Shown here: positions 39,535 through 51,857 of the stretch, in pieces
Position numbering within the stretch: the first letter of the stretch is position 1
Layout: every line of letters starts with the position of its first letter
Source of the DNA: Hennigella sp045598825
GTDB taxonomy: Bacteria; Bacillota_I; Bacilli_A; Mycoplasmatales; Mycoplasmoidaceae
DNA: 64,000 nucleotides
Direction: 5' to 3'
Assembly: GCA_045598825.1 (NCBI GenBank)
Contig: JAZRUX010000017.1
Location: 29,933 to 93,932, forward strand
The notes under the pieces: generated by a model
What the model was told of the DNA's origin: nothing
Databases searched by the model: none
The model's input: the letters and a program-made list of their open reading frames with translations, nothing else
Program-made: the position numbers and the translations under genes

Positions 39535-41736
39535 TTAACTAACAACCCTTTTAATAGCGTTGTGACTAGCTACAATTGTTTTCTTTCCAAATGGTTTTTT
39601 AAAAATAACTTCAATCATTGTTCCTTCTACTTTGGTAACAATCCCTGAACCAAAGGTTGTATGAACAATTACATCACCAACTTTAAATTGTTCTTTATTT
39701 GTATAAACTTTGCTCAAATCTACTTCAGGAGCAAATGGTGTTCTATCAACCCGTGAATCATATCATTCCAAATCCTTATCTGATATTTTTCTCGTTGTTC
39801 TATATGCCATTTGATATGCTTTAATTTCCTTTAAGAAACGGCTAGGTGCATAATTACGGTAACGACCATAGCCATATCCTGTGTCTCTTGTGCAAGTAAT
39901 AATTAGGTTATTAATTGCTCTAGTCATTGCAACATAAGCAATTCTTCTTTCTTCTTCTAAACCATGTCGATCCAGTATAGCATTTGGACTTGGTATTACA
40001 CCTTCATTAAAGTCATAAATAAAGACTGTGTCAAATTCTTTTCCTTTGGCCATGTGAACAGTCATTAATTGAACAACTTGCGAGTTGTCTACACGGGTTT
40101 TTTCTGCTGATGTATATAAATTAATTTCATTTATATAGTCAATAATTGTTCCGTGTGGATTTTTTCGTAAAAATTCCAAAAGTGCCCGATTTAATTCGTC
40201 GATATTTTCTTTACGATCTTCAATTTCTGTTTCGCTCGTTTCAAGATATTCAATATATTTTAATTCTTTAACTAAAGTTGATATTGCACTACCAATTCCC
40301 TGATTGGTGATAATTTTCTTTAAGTAAAACAAATCACTTAGAAAACCTTTTACTTTTTGTTTTGTTGAATCGGAAATTGTATCAACTTCTTCAATTTGAT
40401 ACAAAGCATTAACAAAACTAATACCATGTTTGTTTGCCCAAGCAGAAATGTTATTAACAGAATCAATACCAATTGCTCTTCGTGGAACGTTAATGATTCG
40501 CATAGCGGATATATCGTCAGGTTTGTATATCATCTTCAAATATGAAATTAAATCTTTAATTTCCTTTCTTGAATAGAAATTTACAGACCCATAAACAATA
40601 TATGGGATTTGGTTTTGCATTAATTTTTCTTCAATAGATTTAGAACAATAATTAGCACGATACAAAATTAAAATATCTGAATATTTCTTTCCCTGTTTAA
40701 TAAAACTATTAATAGTAGAACATATAAAATTTGCTTCCTCATCTAAATAGTCACCTATGTATACGTTTACTTCTGAATTAAAAGGATTCATTGGTACTAA
40801 TTCATTTTTAAAGTTGCTAATGTTATTATTAATTAGATTGTTGGCAGCATGTAATATTTCAGATGTTGAACGGTAGTTCATATATAAATTAATTTGCTTT
40901 GTTCCTTTAAACTGTTCAACATAATCATCAAAAATTTCTGGATATGCACCTCGCCAAGTATAAATTGTTTGATTTGGATCACCAACAGCAAACACATTAT
41001 TTTGCCCAGTCACCAAGAATTTAACAATGTCAAATTGTTTTAAATTTGTATCTTGGAATTCATCAACAAGAACATAATCAAAACGTTCTTGTCATTTTTT
41101 TCGAACATCTTCTTTTGTTGAAAGTAACAAATGAACAAAGTTGATTAAATCAGAGAAATCAAGTTGATCTGCCGCTTTCAAACGCAATTGATATGCTTTA
41201 AAAATACTTTGAGCAGCTTGAACATCCATTTCGCTCGGCACTTCAAACTTTTGCGCTAAATCATATAATGAAAAATCATCAAATGAAATGTCATCTAGCT
41301 TAATTTCACCAATAATTTTTACAAACTTTTTTGCTTGAACTTTTGTTTGCAATTTTAAATCTTTCATTATTTGTTTAACAAGGGATACTTGATCATCATC
41401 GTCAATAATGGAAAAATTAGTTGTTCAACCTAACTCTAATTTGTCAATATCTTCTTTCAAAATTTGAACACAAGCAGAGTGATACGTTCTAATTCATTGA
41501 GCATTACAATGAGCAATCATTTTATTAATTCTTGATCGCATTTCATCAGCAGCTTTATTCGTAAAAGTAATAGCCAAAATACGATTCGGATCAACGCCTA
41601 TTTCCGAAATTAAATACACTATACGGTGTGTTAAAACTGATGTTTTACCAGTTCCAGCACCAGCAATAACTAAAACGGGACCTTGGGTTGTGGTCACAGC
41701 TAATTTTTGGTTTTCATTTAATTTAGATAAGTCCAT
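39535..41736 (-). CDS. pcrA: UvrD/PcrA-type DNA helicase
   Basis: 733 residues, SF1A 3'-5' helicase for repair and rolling-circle functions. Motifs: GAGTGKTSVLTHR (Walker A), TFTNKAADEMR (Ia), VLVDEFQDTN (II), VGDPNQTIYTWRGA (III), NYRST (IV), TVHMAKGKEFDTVF (V), YVAMTRA (VI). The C-terminal domain (residues about 675-733) has the small beta-barrel KVGDVIVHTTFGSG typical of PcrA. Six or more TGA Trp codons. Preceded by an RDD protein with 5 bases between. Confidence 0.95.
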
Positions 41737-41741
41737 AGTAT

Positions 41742-42479
41742 CTATATATTATCTATTTCTTCTAAAGAATCGTCAGAAATTTCGCCTGGTGCTTTAGTTT
41801 CTTCTTGTTTTAAAATAGGTTGGTTAATTGGCTTTATTTTTTCTGAAATCTTTACTTTATAAATAACAAGAATGTTTGAATATCTATCATGGAATGCGGG
41901 TTTTTTATTTTTAACACATGTTGCAATAATAATTGCGATTAAGAAAAGAATGGTTACACCATAAAATCCAGAAAAACCTGTTCCAACATAATAGCAAACA
42001 GAATCTAATCCTTCTGGCATCTTTGCAGTGAAGATTGCACTTGCTCCTTCTAATAATGAATCTATTTGGTGTTGAGAGATAAATGTCATTGTCATCCCCA
42101 TTGCAAATGCCAAAATTACTACTATTTCTCAAATAAATAATTCATGCTTAAATAAACTAAAAGCAAAATTAGAATTGCTGTTTTTGTGATACGCAAGTTT
42201 AAATACTTTCATGCCAATTGTTTTGCCTCATAAACATGGTAGTAGTAACATAAGGCCATAAAACAATAAAGCCATAATACCTACAAAGACACCATATCTT
42301 CATCCAGCTATCTCTAGTTTGGTGTCTCAATGAAAATTTGGATCAGTACAAAAAAGAGCAAAACCAGCAGACATAACTAAAACACCAATAATAACAATAT
42401 CTAATACTTTTGCTATTATTCGTCGTCATGCTGGAGCAAGCGGGTATCTCACAATTTTAGAATTATTTAGCTTTTGCAT
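41742..42479 (-). CDS. RDD-family membrane protein
   Basis: 245 residues with about four membrane helices. The N-terminus RYPLAPAWRRIIAKVLDIVIIG holds the Arg and Asp of the RDD motif, and LPCLWGKTIGMKVFKL fits the second part of that family. The function of RDD proteins is mostly unknown (some are Na+/H+ antiporters). A polar, acidic C-terminal tail follows. It overlaps the glycosyltransferase gene by 17 bases. Confidence 0.75.
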
Positions 42480-43461
42480 GTCCTTGAACAAATAATTTAC
42501 TATATAAAGCTCTTAGAACATGAATTAATTTGGGTTTAAATTTCCTTAAATATTCTAGATACGTTTGGTCATTCTTATTCTTAGTAGAATAAAGTCATTC
42601 ATTTTTTTCTCATGACGGAAAATTACGATCAACAAAATCTTCAACTTTATTTAAAATTCGTTTTTGATATAAGAAGTTTGAACGATTTTGCTTAAATGTT
42701 GCATAAACAAAATTTCTAAATAGTGTCACAATACACAAATATTCAATTTCTGAATAATGGTCCTTATATCATTTTTGGTCTAACATATTAACTAATTCTT
42801 GGCATTGATCAAATAAGTCCATTACATTATATGAGTATGCTGGTTTATTTGAACCGGTACAAAGTTGACGTCCTAACGAGTATCATTTTGGATTATTTTT
42901 TGCAAGCATTACATAGTAAAGCATTGGATAGTGCTTAAACTTTGGTTGTCTAATATTATTATTTTTAATGTACTCAATATTAATTAATTTATTGTCAAAG
43001 AAGATTAAAGGGCGATAGCAAAAATCGTCAGATAGTGTTCTAATGTGTAAATAATCGTCTTTAAAATAAATATTTGGAACACCAAAGAAACTAACAATAT
43101 CAGCACTTGGATGGTCTGTTATAAATTTATTCAATGCACCCACAAAGTCAGGCATTAATATAACATTTGAGTCAAATAAATAAAAATATTTTGTATCAAG
43201 ATTATTTTTGGCTACATAGTCAAATGCATACGAGTCACCAAGGTTTTCAGATAATAAAACGTAATCCACCTTGTCAAATTTATCAAAATTAAATTTCTTA
43301 AAAATATCTTTTTCTGACTGGCTTGCACCATTAAATACAAAAATTAGATTGCAATTCTTATCTGTTTGTCTTGCGATTGCATCTAATGCTTTAGATAATT
43401 CCGTATTCTTCCGACTTATCGAAAAAATTAACGTGATATTAGCTTTTGTATTTTTTATCAT
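42463..43461 (-). CDS. Family 2-like glycosyltransferase
   Basis: 332 residues. The N-terminal half looks like a GT-A fold: ITLIFSISRKN, LDAIARQTDKNCNLIFVFNG, LLSENLGDSYAFDYVAKNN and FYLFDSNVILMPDF, where DSN stands where the DxD metal motif is expected. The C-terminal half is helical and not recognised. A role in glycolipid or surface glycan synthesis is likely but the sugar and acceptor are unknown. Overlaps the 105-residue ORF by 23 bases. Confidence 0.7.
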
Positions 43462-43756
43462 CAGGAATTTCGTCTTTCTTTTGTTCTTTCTTTGCTTCTG
43501 GATTTCTCATAGAAGCAAGCATTTCTTTAAGTTGATTTAGGTCACCCATAGAGTTCATCAAGTCTTCAAGATTAACATCTTTTAACATTTCGCTCAAATT
43601 TGGCCCTTTAGCTATAGACGTGATGATCTCTTTACAGAAATCATCAAAATTCAATGCAGTGGTTGCACCAAATGGTGCTTTCTTTGCTTGTTCTCACAAT
43701 TTGCACACTGCATCATATTCTTCTTGAGTTAATTCAAATGTAATTCTTTTATTCAT
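43439..43756 (-). CDS. Small hypothetical protein
   Basis: 105 residues, ATG 43754-43756. N-terminal MNKRITFELTQEEYDAVCKLWEQAKK looks like a short strand followed by a helix, then Met/Leu-rich helices (NLSEMLKDVNLEDLMNSMGDLNQL) and a charged tail rich in Lys and Asp. Soluble. No family recognised. First gene of the run to glycosyltransferase, RDD and pcrA. Confidence 0.6.
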
Positions 43757-43834
43757 AGTGATTAGATATATTATATATAATAAATGTAATGTATTTCTAT
43801 TATAAAAAATAGATTAATTGATAGGGGATTTAAA

Positions 43835-45127
43835 ATGCTTGATATTAATAGAATTCGTAAAGAATTAGAAGCAATAAAAAAGAATTTGGCACGAAGAAGT
43901 GCTGATTGACCTGTATTGGTTGATGAAGTAGCTCATCTTGACAAAAAATATCGTGAAGTTTTAGCTAAAGTCGAAGAACTTAATGCAAAAAGAAATGCCA
44001 CAAGTAAAGAAATCGGCACAGCTAAGATTAAAAAGGATGAAGCAAAAGCTACATCTTTACAAAAAGAAGTAACAAAAATCAAATCTCAATGTGCTAATCT
44101 TGAAAAACAAGCTAGTGCAACGGAAACAGAATTAAAACAAAAAATGCTTTGCATTCCTAACTTGCCACATGAATCAGTTCCAACCGGAACAGATGAAACT
44201 CAAAATAAGGAAATTCATCGTTGAGGAACTGTAAGAGATTTTGGATTTACTCCAAAAGCTCACTGAGATTTGGCTGTTGAAGATGGTTTAGTTGATTTTG
44301 ATCGTGCTGTTAAATTAACTGGTACAAGATTCACTTGTTACACAAAATATGGGGCTAAACTTATTCGTGCTCTTATTCAATACACACTTGATTCTAATTC
44401 AGAAGCAGGCTTTCAAGAAATGCTTCCTGCTGTTATTTTAAATGCTAATAGTTTAACAGGAACTGGACAATTACCTAAATTTGAAGAAGATTTATTCAAA
44501 TTAACAAACAATTACTATTTATCTCCTACTGCTGAAGTTCAATTAACAAATTACTTTAGCAACGAAATTTTACCAGAAAAGAAACTACCAATTCGTTTCA
44601 CTGCAGATACATGTTGCTTTAGGTCCGAAGCTGGTTCGGCTGGTAAAGATACTAAAGGCGTTATTAGACAACACCAATTCTATAAAACAGAAATGGTTAT
44701 TTTATCTAACCCTAAAGATTCATATGAGCAACATGAATATATGACAAGACAGGCTGAAAAACTTCTTGAAGGTTTAAATTTACCTTACCGCCGTATTATT
44801 CTATGTACTGGAGATATGGGTTTTGGTTCTTGCAAAACATATGATATAGAAGTATGATTACCATCATACAATTCTTACAAAGAAATCTCAAGCTGTTCAA
44901 ACTGTGAAGATTTCCAAGCACGAAGAATGATGCTTCGTTATAAAGATAGAGATGGACAAAATAAATATGTCCATACATTAAATGGTTCGGGTTTAGCTAT
45001 TGATAGACTATGAGCCGCTGTTGTTGAAAACTACCAACAAAAAGATGGTTCAATCTTAGTTCCAGAACCATTACAAAAATACATGAATGGTTTAAAGGTT
45101 ATTCCACATGAAGATTGAAGAAAGTAA
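43835..45127 (+). CDS. serS: Seryl-tRNA synthetase
   Basis: 430 residues. N-terminal coiled-coil arm (about residues 25-105) that binds the long variable arm of tRNA-Ser, then the class II catalytic core: motif 2 in CFRSEAGSAGKDTKGVIRQ and motif 3 GSGLAIDRLWAAVVEN. The C-terminus reads on through TGA to IPHEDWRK before TAA at 45125-45127, overlapping tmk by 20 bases. An AGGGGAT site lies ahead of ATG 43835. First of serS-tmk-holB-mnmE. Confidence 0.96.
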
Positions 45128-45782
45128 GAAAAAACATAAAGGTTTATTCATTACTTTTGAAGGGCCTGATGGTTCTGGTAAATCTTCAATAATTAACCAA
45201 ATTTATCGTTATTTACTTAAGAAATATCCTAATAAAGTGGTGAGAACTAGAGAACCTGGTGGAACAAATAATCCAATTGCTGAGGATATTAGAAATATTA
45301 TTTTAAATAAATTGGATTATAAAATTGTGCCAATTACTGAAGCAATGTTGTTTGCTGCTAGTCGTGCGCAACACATCCATGATTTCATCATGCCTCACTT
45401 AGACAATGATGATGTTGTATTGTGTGATCGTTTTGTTCACTCATCACTAATTTATCAAGGTGTTGCTCGTGGATTGGGTCAAGAACGAGTTAAAAGCATA
45501 AATGATCATGTATTAGAGGGGTTGTGACCTGATATTACAATTCTGTTAATGGTTCGTCCTTCTGTTGGTTTAAAACGAATCACAACTAATAATCAACGGG
45601 AATTTAATCGTTTAGATCGTGAAGAATTATCTTTACACCAAAAAGTGTATCGTGGTTATAAAGACATGATTAAGAAATATCCAAAAGGTTTAGTTGTAAT
45701 TAATGCTGAACAACCTTTTGAAAAAGTTGTTGCTGATGTTAAAAAAGCCATTGGTAAGAAATTAAAAGTTTATGAAAAATAA
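45108..45782 (+). CDS. tmk: Thymidylate kinase
   Basis: 224 residues. Phosphorylates dTMP. P-loop FEGPDGSGKSSI, REPGGTNNPIAEDIR (DR(E)PG motif), DRFVHSSLIYQG. The lid region reads REFNRLDREELS. One TGA Trp codon. Overlaps serS by 20 and holB by 11 bases. Confidence 0.95.
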
Positions 45783-46575
45783 GCTGTTTAGTACAGAAAA
45801 AATTCCTCAAGCATTGATAGTTAGACAAGCGCCTTTGTCTAATTTTGATAAATGTCTCAAAGACATTTTAAAAGGGGTTATCTGTCCTAAACATGGTTGC
45901 GGGGAATGCGCTTGATGTAAGAAAATTGATGCTGATAAATATTATGACCTAGTTGTTTTTGAAGGCAAGGAAATGAAAAAGCAAGAGGTTTTAGATTTAA
46001 TTACAAGATTTTCTCGTTCAGGACTTGAATCATGCAATATTCGTGTTTATGTTATTAAGAACATTGAATATGCATCTAAATCAATTTTAAATAGTTTGCT
46101 AAAGTTTGTTGAAGAACCACCTACTGGAGTTTATGCGATTTTTACTACAAAGAATTACAATGCAGTAATTCCAACTATTCGTAGTCGATGCTTTAGCATC
46201 TATTTGCCAAAAGATGAAGCGGAAGTTAATCAGTTTTTACAAACAAAGGATTTACCTCTTGTTGATCAACAGTTGATAAAAAAATGTTTTTTTGAAATAG
46301 AAAACATGAAAGCAAATTATGACAAGTTTGTTGAATATTATACTCTAATTAAAAACTTGTCATCGGTTGATAATCTAACTTTTGCCAATGTTGGATTAAA
46401 TATGTTTCGTAAAATGGAATATGGTGACATTGCTTTGTTCTTAGAGATTTGCAAAAATGCTTATCCTAAAATTTCAAACAAAGTTATTAGTATTCAAGAT
46501 AACTTATATTTAAACAGTCCTAAAGCATTAATTTATAATCAAATCTATAATTTATTAAATGAGGTAAGAAAGTAA
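45772..46575 (+). CDS. holB: DNA polymerase III delta' subunit
   Basis: 267 residues, shorter than full-length delta' proteins. It has a zinc-module-like cluster (CPKHGCGECAWCKK) and KSILNSLLKFVEEPPTGVYAIFTT followed by IPTIRSRCF, the SRC element of clamp-loader subunits. A working Walker A is absent, as usual for delta'. It shares its last base region with mnmE (TAATG). Confidence 0.9.
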
Positions 46576-47900
46576 TGAAAACAATAGTTGCTTTAGCTAC
46601 TGCTCCACTAAATTGTGCTATTCATATCATCCGTGTTTCCGGTGATGATGCTTTTAAAATCATTAATAAAATCACTACTAATAAAATTAGTAGAAAAGGT
46701 TTTTCTATTCAACACACTACTATTTTAGATTATGATAGGTCACCTATTGATGATGTGCTAGTTATGAAGTTTGTTTCACCAAAATCATATACTGGTGAAG
46801 ATGTTATTGAAATTAATTGCCATGGTGGTTTATTTATTGCAAGTAAAATAATTGAATTATTAGTCGAGTCAGGTTGTATTTATGCAAAACGGGGTGAATT
46901 TACACAACGTGCTTTATTAAATGGCAAAATTAACTTAATTAATGCATATGGTATTAACAACACTATTAATGCCACTAACTTAACTTCATTAAAACTTGCA
47001 CAAAACTCTCTAAACAACAAATTGACAAAAAAAATCCAAGCTTTTATTGAACAATTATTTAAATTAATTGGTTCAATTGAAGTTAATATTGATTATCCTG
47101 AATATGATGGTGTTGACAACATCACCAATAAAGTTTTGGTTCGAAGATTATCAACATTAAATAAAAAATTAAAAGAACTTTATGGATATTCACAAATTTC
47201 ATGCAAATTAACTCAAGGGTTTAATATAGCTTTAGTTGGTGAACCAAATGTTGGTAAGTCTAGTTTATTGAATAAATTATTACATGAAAATAAAGCGATT
47301 GTTTCTAATATTCCTGGGACAACAAGAGATGTGGTTGAAGGAAAAATAAACTATAAAGATTTAACATTTAATTTTGTTGATACAGCTGGTATTCGATCAA
47401 AAGCTAATGTAATCGAATCATTAGGCATTAAGAAAACATATCAAGAGTTAAACAAAGCTGACCTTATTCTTTTAGTATTAGATGTTTCTAAGAAAAATTC
47501 AACCAACGAAAATAACTTATTAAAAAAAATTGAAAATAAAAATCATTTAGTTATTTTAAATAAATCAGATTTGTCTCATAAAAATAAAACACCAGGTTTT
47601 TTATTTAGTTGTAAAAAATCAAAAGTTAATTCTTTAATGGATTTAATTGTTAAAACTCTTAATGCTAAGGATTTTAATAAAACCGATATGGCATATTTAC
47701 AATCCGCTGATCAAGTTGGTACATTACAAAAAGCTATTGATCAAATCGATAGAGTTATTAAGCAAGCAAGCAACAAACAACCAATTGATCTACTAGTTGA
47801 ACACCTACATAGTTGTTATGATTTACTAAATGAATTGATTGGAAACGGTGATTTAGACTTCTTGGATAAATTATTTGCAAACTTTTGTGTTGGAAAATAA
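46575..47900 (+). CDS. mnmE: tRNA modification GTPase MnmE
   Basis: 441 residues. With MnmG it makes the 5-substituted uridine at wobble position 34. N-terminal folate-binding domain (IVALATAPLNCAIHIIRVSG, SYTGEDVIEINCHGG), G domain with GEPNVGKSSL, TTRD, DTAGI and NKSD, and the C-terminal FCVGK, in which Cys is the family's catalytic residue. Terminator overlaps its stop. Confidence 0.96.
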   Translation: MKTIVALATAPLNCAIHIIRVSGDDAFKIINKITTNKISRKGFSIQHTTILDYDRSPIDDVLVMKFVSPKSYTGEDVIEINCHGGLFIASKIIELLVESGCIYAKRGEFTQRALLNGKINLINAYGINNTINATNLTSLKLAQNSLNNKLTKKIQAFIEQLFKLIGSIEVNIDYPEYDGVDNITNKVLVRRLSTLNKKLKELYGYSQISCKLTQGFNIALVGEPNVGKSSLLNKLLHENKAIVSNIPGTTRDVVEGKINYKDLTFNFVDTAGIRSKANVIESLGIKKTYQELNKADLILLVLDVSKKNSTNENNLLKKIENKNHLVILNKSDLSHKNKTPGFLFSCKKSKVNSLMDLIVKTLNAKDFNKTDMAYLQSADQVGTLQKAIDQIDRVIKQASNKQPIDLLVEHLHSCYDLLNELIGNGDLDFLDKLFANFCVGK

Positions 47901-47920
47901 AAAAGAGCTATGCTCTTTTT
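47900..47920. terminator. Bidirectional terminator, mnmE / ytpR
   Basis: AAAAAGAGC/GCTCTTTTT with TAT loop between convergent genes. Confidence 0.8.
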
Positions 47921-48516
47921 CATTTGTAATTTGCATATACTTCTTTGTAATAATCACCAATTTTATATGAATCATTCAATTCAATTATTCCATTGGATTT
48001 TTTGTCAATTCCAAGTTCGCGGTAACTACAAAGCATTCCTTGTGATTGGAATTTTAAAACTTGTCCTGCAACAATTTCTTTTCCAGAAGGCAACATTGTG
48101 CCGTCAGTCGCCACCACAACTTTTAATCCGGTTCTAGCATTAGGCGCCCCACAAATGATATTTAATTTGATAGATCCAATATTGACAATGCAATTATGTA
48201 AATGTGTACCTGGAATATCTTGGCATGCTTCAATCAATCCTACTCTAAATCCATTATCAAAATATAAATTTAAATCTATATTTGTTAGAGCTTTAATGTG
48301 TAACATAAAATCGTTATCAGGGAAAATTAAACCATTTGCACAATATTTTGTATCAAAATGTTTTCCTGGGTGTTGAATATTAATAAAAACTAAATTTTTA
48401 TCGTTATATCCAATAGTTACATCTTCTTTGGTTTCAATTTTTGTTGCAGGTAATGATGATACATTAATTATTAATGTATCATTTAGGGTTTTATTTTGGT
48501 AAAATATGTTTAGCAT
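47920..48516 (-). CDS. ytpR: YtpR-type tRNA-binding domain protein
   Basis: 198 residues. C-terminal half is the EMAP/PheT-N tRNA-binding OB fold: NIICGAPNARTGLKVVVATDG, SYRELGIDKKSNGI. The N-terminal half is the YtpR-specific extension. It binds tRNA or single-stranded nucleic acid; exact role not known. Divergent from degV by 22 bases. Confidence 0.88.
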   Translation of the reverse strand: MLNIFYQNKTLNDTLIINVSSLPATKIETKEDVTIGYNDKNLVFINIQHPGKHFDTKYCANGLIFPDNDFMLHIKALTNIDLNLYFDNGFRVGLIEACQDIPGTHLHNCIVNIGSIKLNIICGAPNARTGLKVVVATDGTMLPSGKEIVAGQVLKFQSQGMLCSYRELGIDKKSNGIIELNDSYKIGDYYKEVYANYK

Positions 48517-48538
48517 AGTAAAAAAATTATAACTAATT

Positions 48539-49405
48539 ATGATTGGCTTAAATAATAAAAAAATAGGGTTTATTGTTGACTCTTCTTCAAATTTAAAAAA
48601 TGGTCAGTTTGAAGATGTACAAGTTGTACCATTAGGCATTTCTATTCAAAGTGGTACGAACATTAAATCATATAAAGATGGAATTGATTTCTATGAAAAT
48701 GATTTAATACAAGCTTTGAACAACAAAACTAATGTAAAAACATCTCAAGCTGCGATGCCAGATATGATGAAAATAGCTGATGAAATGTGTTCCGAATACG
48801 ATATTGTATTTGTCTTACCAATTCATAACAGATTATCAGGAAATATAAATTCTTGAAAACTATTAAAAGATGAATTTACTAATCTAAATGTTGTAATGAC
48901 ATACGATATTTCTGTTAGTTTTGCATGAACAATCGAACAAATTAAAAATTATCTTAAAACTAATGATCCGATTGAAACAGATGTTCAGAAATTTGTTGAT
49001 GAACATATTGTTCTAAATCGTTGTGGTTTTTTAATGGTTGAAGATCTTGAACAATTAAAAAAAGGCGGCCGTGTTAACACAGTTAAGGCTATTTTAGCTA
49101 AGTTATTTAAAATTAAACCTGTTATCCTATTTGATCAAAATGGTTTAACAAACTATGACAAAGCTAAGGATTATCTGGATTTATTTGATATTTTAGACAA
49201 ACATATTAAAGAAAACTATCCTGGAAAGAAGATTGCTAAATTTATTTTGTTTACACCATATGGCAACGAACAAACAAAATCCAATTTTCTGGCTGATTAT
49301 TTATCGCATTATGATTCTATTCCATATGAATTGTCTAACTTACCAACTGTTGTTGTTTGTCATACAGGATTAAAGTACGTTGGCGTTTATATAGAAATGA
49401 AATAA
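48539..49405 (+). CDS. DegV-family fatty-acid-binding protein
   Basis: 288 residues. The family binds a fatty acid in a central pocket and serves as FakB for the fatty-acid kinase. Motifs: IGFIVDSSSNL, KTSQAAMPDM, VFVLPIHNRLSGN, LKKGGRVNTVKAILAKLFKIKPV. Gene reads through three TGA codons. The ATG has no ribosome binding site and follows a TATAAC box by a few bases. Related function: plsC at 54747-55517 uses acyl groups. Confidence 0.9.
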
Positions 49406-49449
49406 ACATAAATTACCTGTAGTTTATTTATATCCTTCAAGTTAATGGC

Positions 49450-49491
49450 CATTTTTTATCAATATATAAAAAATGAATAAATTAATATAAT
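49450..49491 (+). promoter_or_regulatory. Hairpin and promoter ahead of the lipoprotein pair
   Basis: A 10-bp inverted repeat CATTTTTTAT/ATAAAAAATG (49450-49475) with a 6-base loop and no T tract, followed by TATAAT at 49486-49491 and AAAGGTG just before the ATG at 49510. The repeat sits in the -35 zone and may be an operator or a weak terminator of degV. Confidence 0.45.
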
Positions 49492-49509
49492 ATTAAAAAG
49501 GTGATTTTT

Positions 49510-50493
49510 ATGAAGATAAAAACGAAGTTAATACCATTAGTTAGCACAGTTATTACGTGTGCAAGTATTGTACCTACAACACTAACAGGTTGTAGTACTG
49601 GATATATTGGTCATTCATTTAATGTATGTAAACCATTTTATCCTATTATTCAAAAACATGAATGTGAAGAATTAAGTCGCTTTAATGCTCATGAAGATTA
49701 CACTCAACAACTACAAAAAGACCTAACAACATTTGTTCAGGATTTCATGTGAAGTCAAGCAATGGTTGGAGACTCTTTTGAACAATTTTTATTTTGAGTT
49801 AAGCTACTTGAAGATTTCCCTGCACCAAACTCTAATGCGGAAGCAAGCTTTCCTTTTGAGCGTCGTGAAGTTACAGGATTACCATCTGATACTTATGATT
49901 ACAATAACTTTGTTATTTCTAACCTGAGCATGCGTATCCAAGAAATAAATTGGCTTGAAAACAAGTGACACATTCCTCGATTATCCTTTGATCTTACTTT
50001 CAATTCAAGAATAAGTGATATTTATTTTCAAGAAACTTTAGGAAAAGATATGGTTGTAACTGGTTACTTAAATGGTCTATGCAATGGAAACATAACATTC
50101 TATGATGTTCCATTTATCATTACTAGTAAGATTGCTTATTATAGTAGAGATGACTATGATATGCGCATTATCTCATTTGAACCATTTGCCTATTGAATGG
50201 ATAAGGATGGTTCTGACTTTAAAGACTTCCGTGAACACGGCAGTTATCAACCACCTGAAGAAGATTTGGGTTACTGATCAATTAAAACTAATATCATTTC
50301 AACGTTAAGTGGCGAACTTATTTATACAAGCGGTCTAACACAAAGAATTGCAGATGACTGACTTTTAAACATCAATGCTAATAATGAACAACCAGAGTGG
50401 CATGTTGGTAATATTGGTTTATATAACACACTAACTTCTATTTTTACTTCATCATATTATTTACAAGAAGTAACGTTGGAAAGGGAGGCATAA
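49510..50493 (+). CDS. Lipoprotein, unknown
   Basis: 327 residues. Signal peptide with lipobox TTLTGC. The rest is rich in aromatic and acidic residues with no membrane segment; I recognise no family. About nine TGA Trp codons. The ATG at 49510 is preferred over the GTG at 49501 because the AAAGGTG site would otherwise be inside the gene. It ends with GGGAGGCATAA, which contains the ribosome binding site for the next lipoprotein, so the two are coupled. Confidence 0.8.
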
Positions 50494-50495
50494 TT

Positions 50496-51803
50496 ATGAA
50501 AAATAAATTATCTAAAATTGTTCTTACTACTTTATCCATATCAGCATCTGCTGTTGTTCCTTCTTTTTTGGTTTCATGTAATACAAATTGGGTAGAACCA
50601 ATTCTTATGCATGATATTTATAAAAACGGTCAACCAGTTTATAAACCTGATCCTGGGTTTGTTCCATTAGATGATTCTTCAGCAATGTCTCAAAAAGAAA
50701 TTGTGAATTTATACATTAATGCGTGTGAAAATGATCCAAACTTATTTCAAAATGATATGCTTGTGGTTGCAAGAGATAGTGTTTCTCCTTTCATTAATTC
50801 TGTTGCTGATTTCCCAATGATTAATTGTTCATTTGGATTCTCTCAACCCACATTTGGTAAGACATATATTTGAGAATGAGGTTTTGATAAAGTAGAATAC
50901 AACACTATATCATTCACACAAAAAATATCTGCATCTTTCCAAGCTGGTTCTAAAGAGCAACATGAAATTAATATAGAAACAATAGATATTACCGTTAGTT
51001 ATAATGATGTGCTTTTCTATATATATGAAGATTTAGAAAAGGTAGAATCAGGAGGCGATAGTGCCAGTTGACACATAGGACTGTTAGATGAAACATTAGA
51101 CAATGAATCGTTTTGACCATATTCTAGAAATGAAAACCCTTGGTCTATCAATTATGATTGTACATATCGATGTAAACGTATTATGTATTTTCAAGAAGAT
51201 TATGACCCTATTGAAATAAATAATTGCTATTATTTTACTGGCATCGTTGATGATGTTCGTGAATTGATGAACTTCTATTCTACCTTCAAAGATTCTGATG
51301 AATCACTAATTGATACGGGTGCTGTGGCTATTGCTTTGTTATTACCATATAAGTCATATTATTTATCAAAACTTTCGAGCCTTCCAGATATTGGTCTATC
51401 AAGTAGACTTAATTCAGCAACTCGTAAAGGTGAGAATTGATGCGGGGTTCAAGGTTTAAAGCTTATAACAACAAACAAAGAATCTTTATCCAATATAAAA
51501 ATTTGAATTGTTTCTGATGAACCAATAGTTTTCAAAGAGGTTGACGGAGAACACTCTTTACAATTTAATTATCAAAAAATAAATAATGAGATTTTAACGC
51601 CTGTGGAATTATTAGCTTCTGACAAAATAACATTGTTTGTTAGAGCGGATATCAAACCATCACCATATACAGACGAAGGAAAAACAACATTTACTATCCC
51701 AATGTCTACTTTTAATATGCGCATCGTTCTACCTGATTCTAGTACAATTGAACCAATTGTCCGATTACACTACAACTCAATGGTTTTAGAAATACAGGCA
51801 TAG
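50496..51803 (+). CDS. Lipoprotein, unknown
   Basis: 435 residues. Signal peptide with lipobox SFLVSC. No family recognised. It shares with the preceding lipoprotein a Trp/Tyr-rich beta-type composition and a comparable central segment (DDVLFYIYEDLEK here, DVPFIITSKIAYY there), so the pair may be distant paralogues or partners in one surface complex. Begins 2 bases after the upstream stop. Terminator follows. Confidence 0.8.
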
Positions 51804-51813
51804 CTATTTAATA

Positions 51814-51835
51814 AAAACTAGGCATAACCTAGTTT
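51814..51835 (+). terminator. Terminator after the lipoprotein pair
   Basis: AAAACTAGG/CCTAGTTT with CATAA loop and T-rich tail. Confidence 0.75.
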
Positions 51836-51857
51836 ATTTTTTTTGATTATGAATTAA

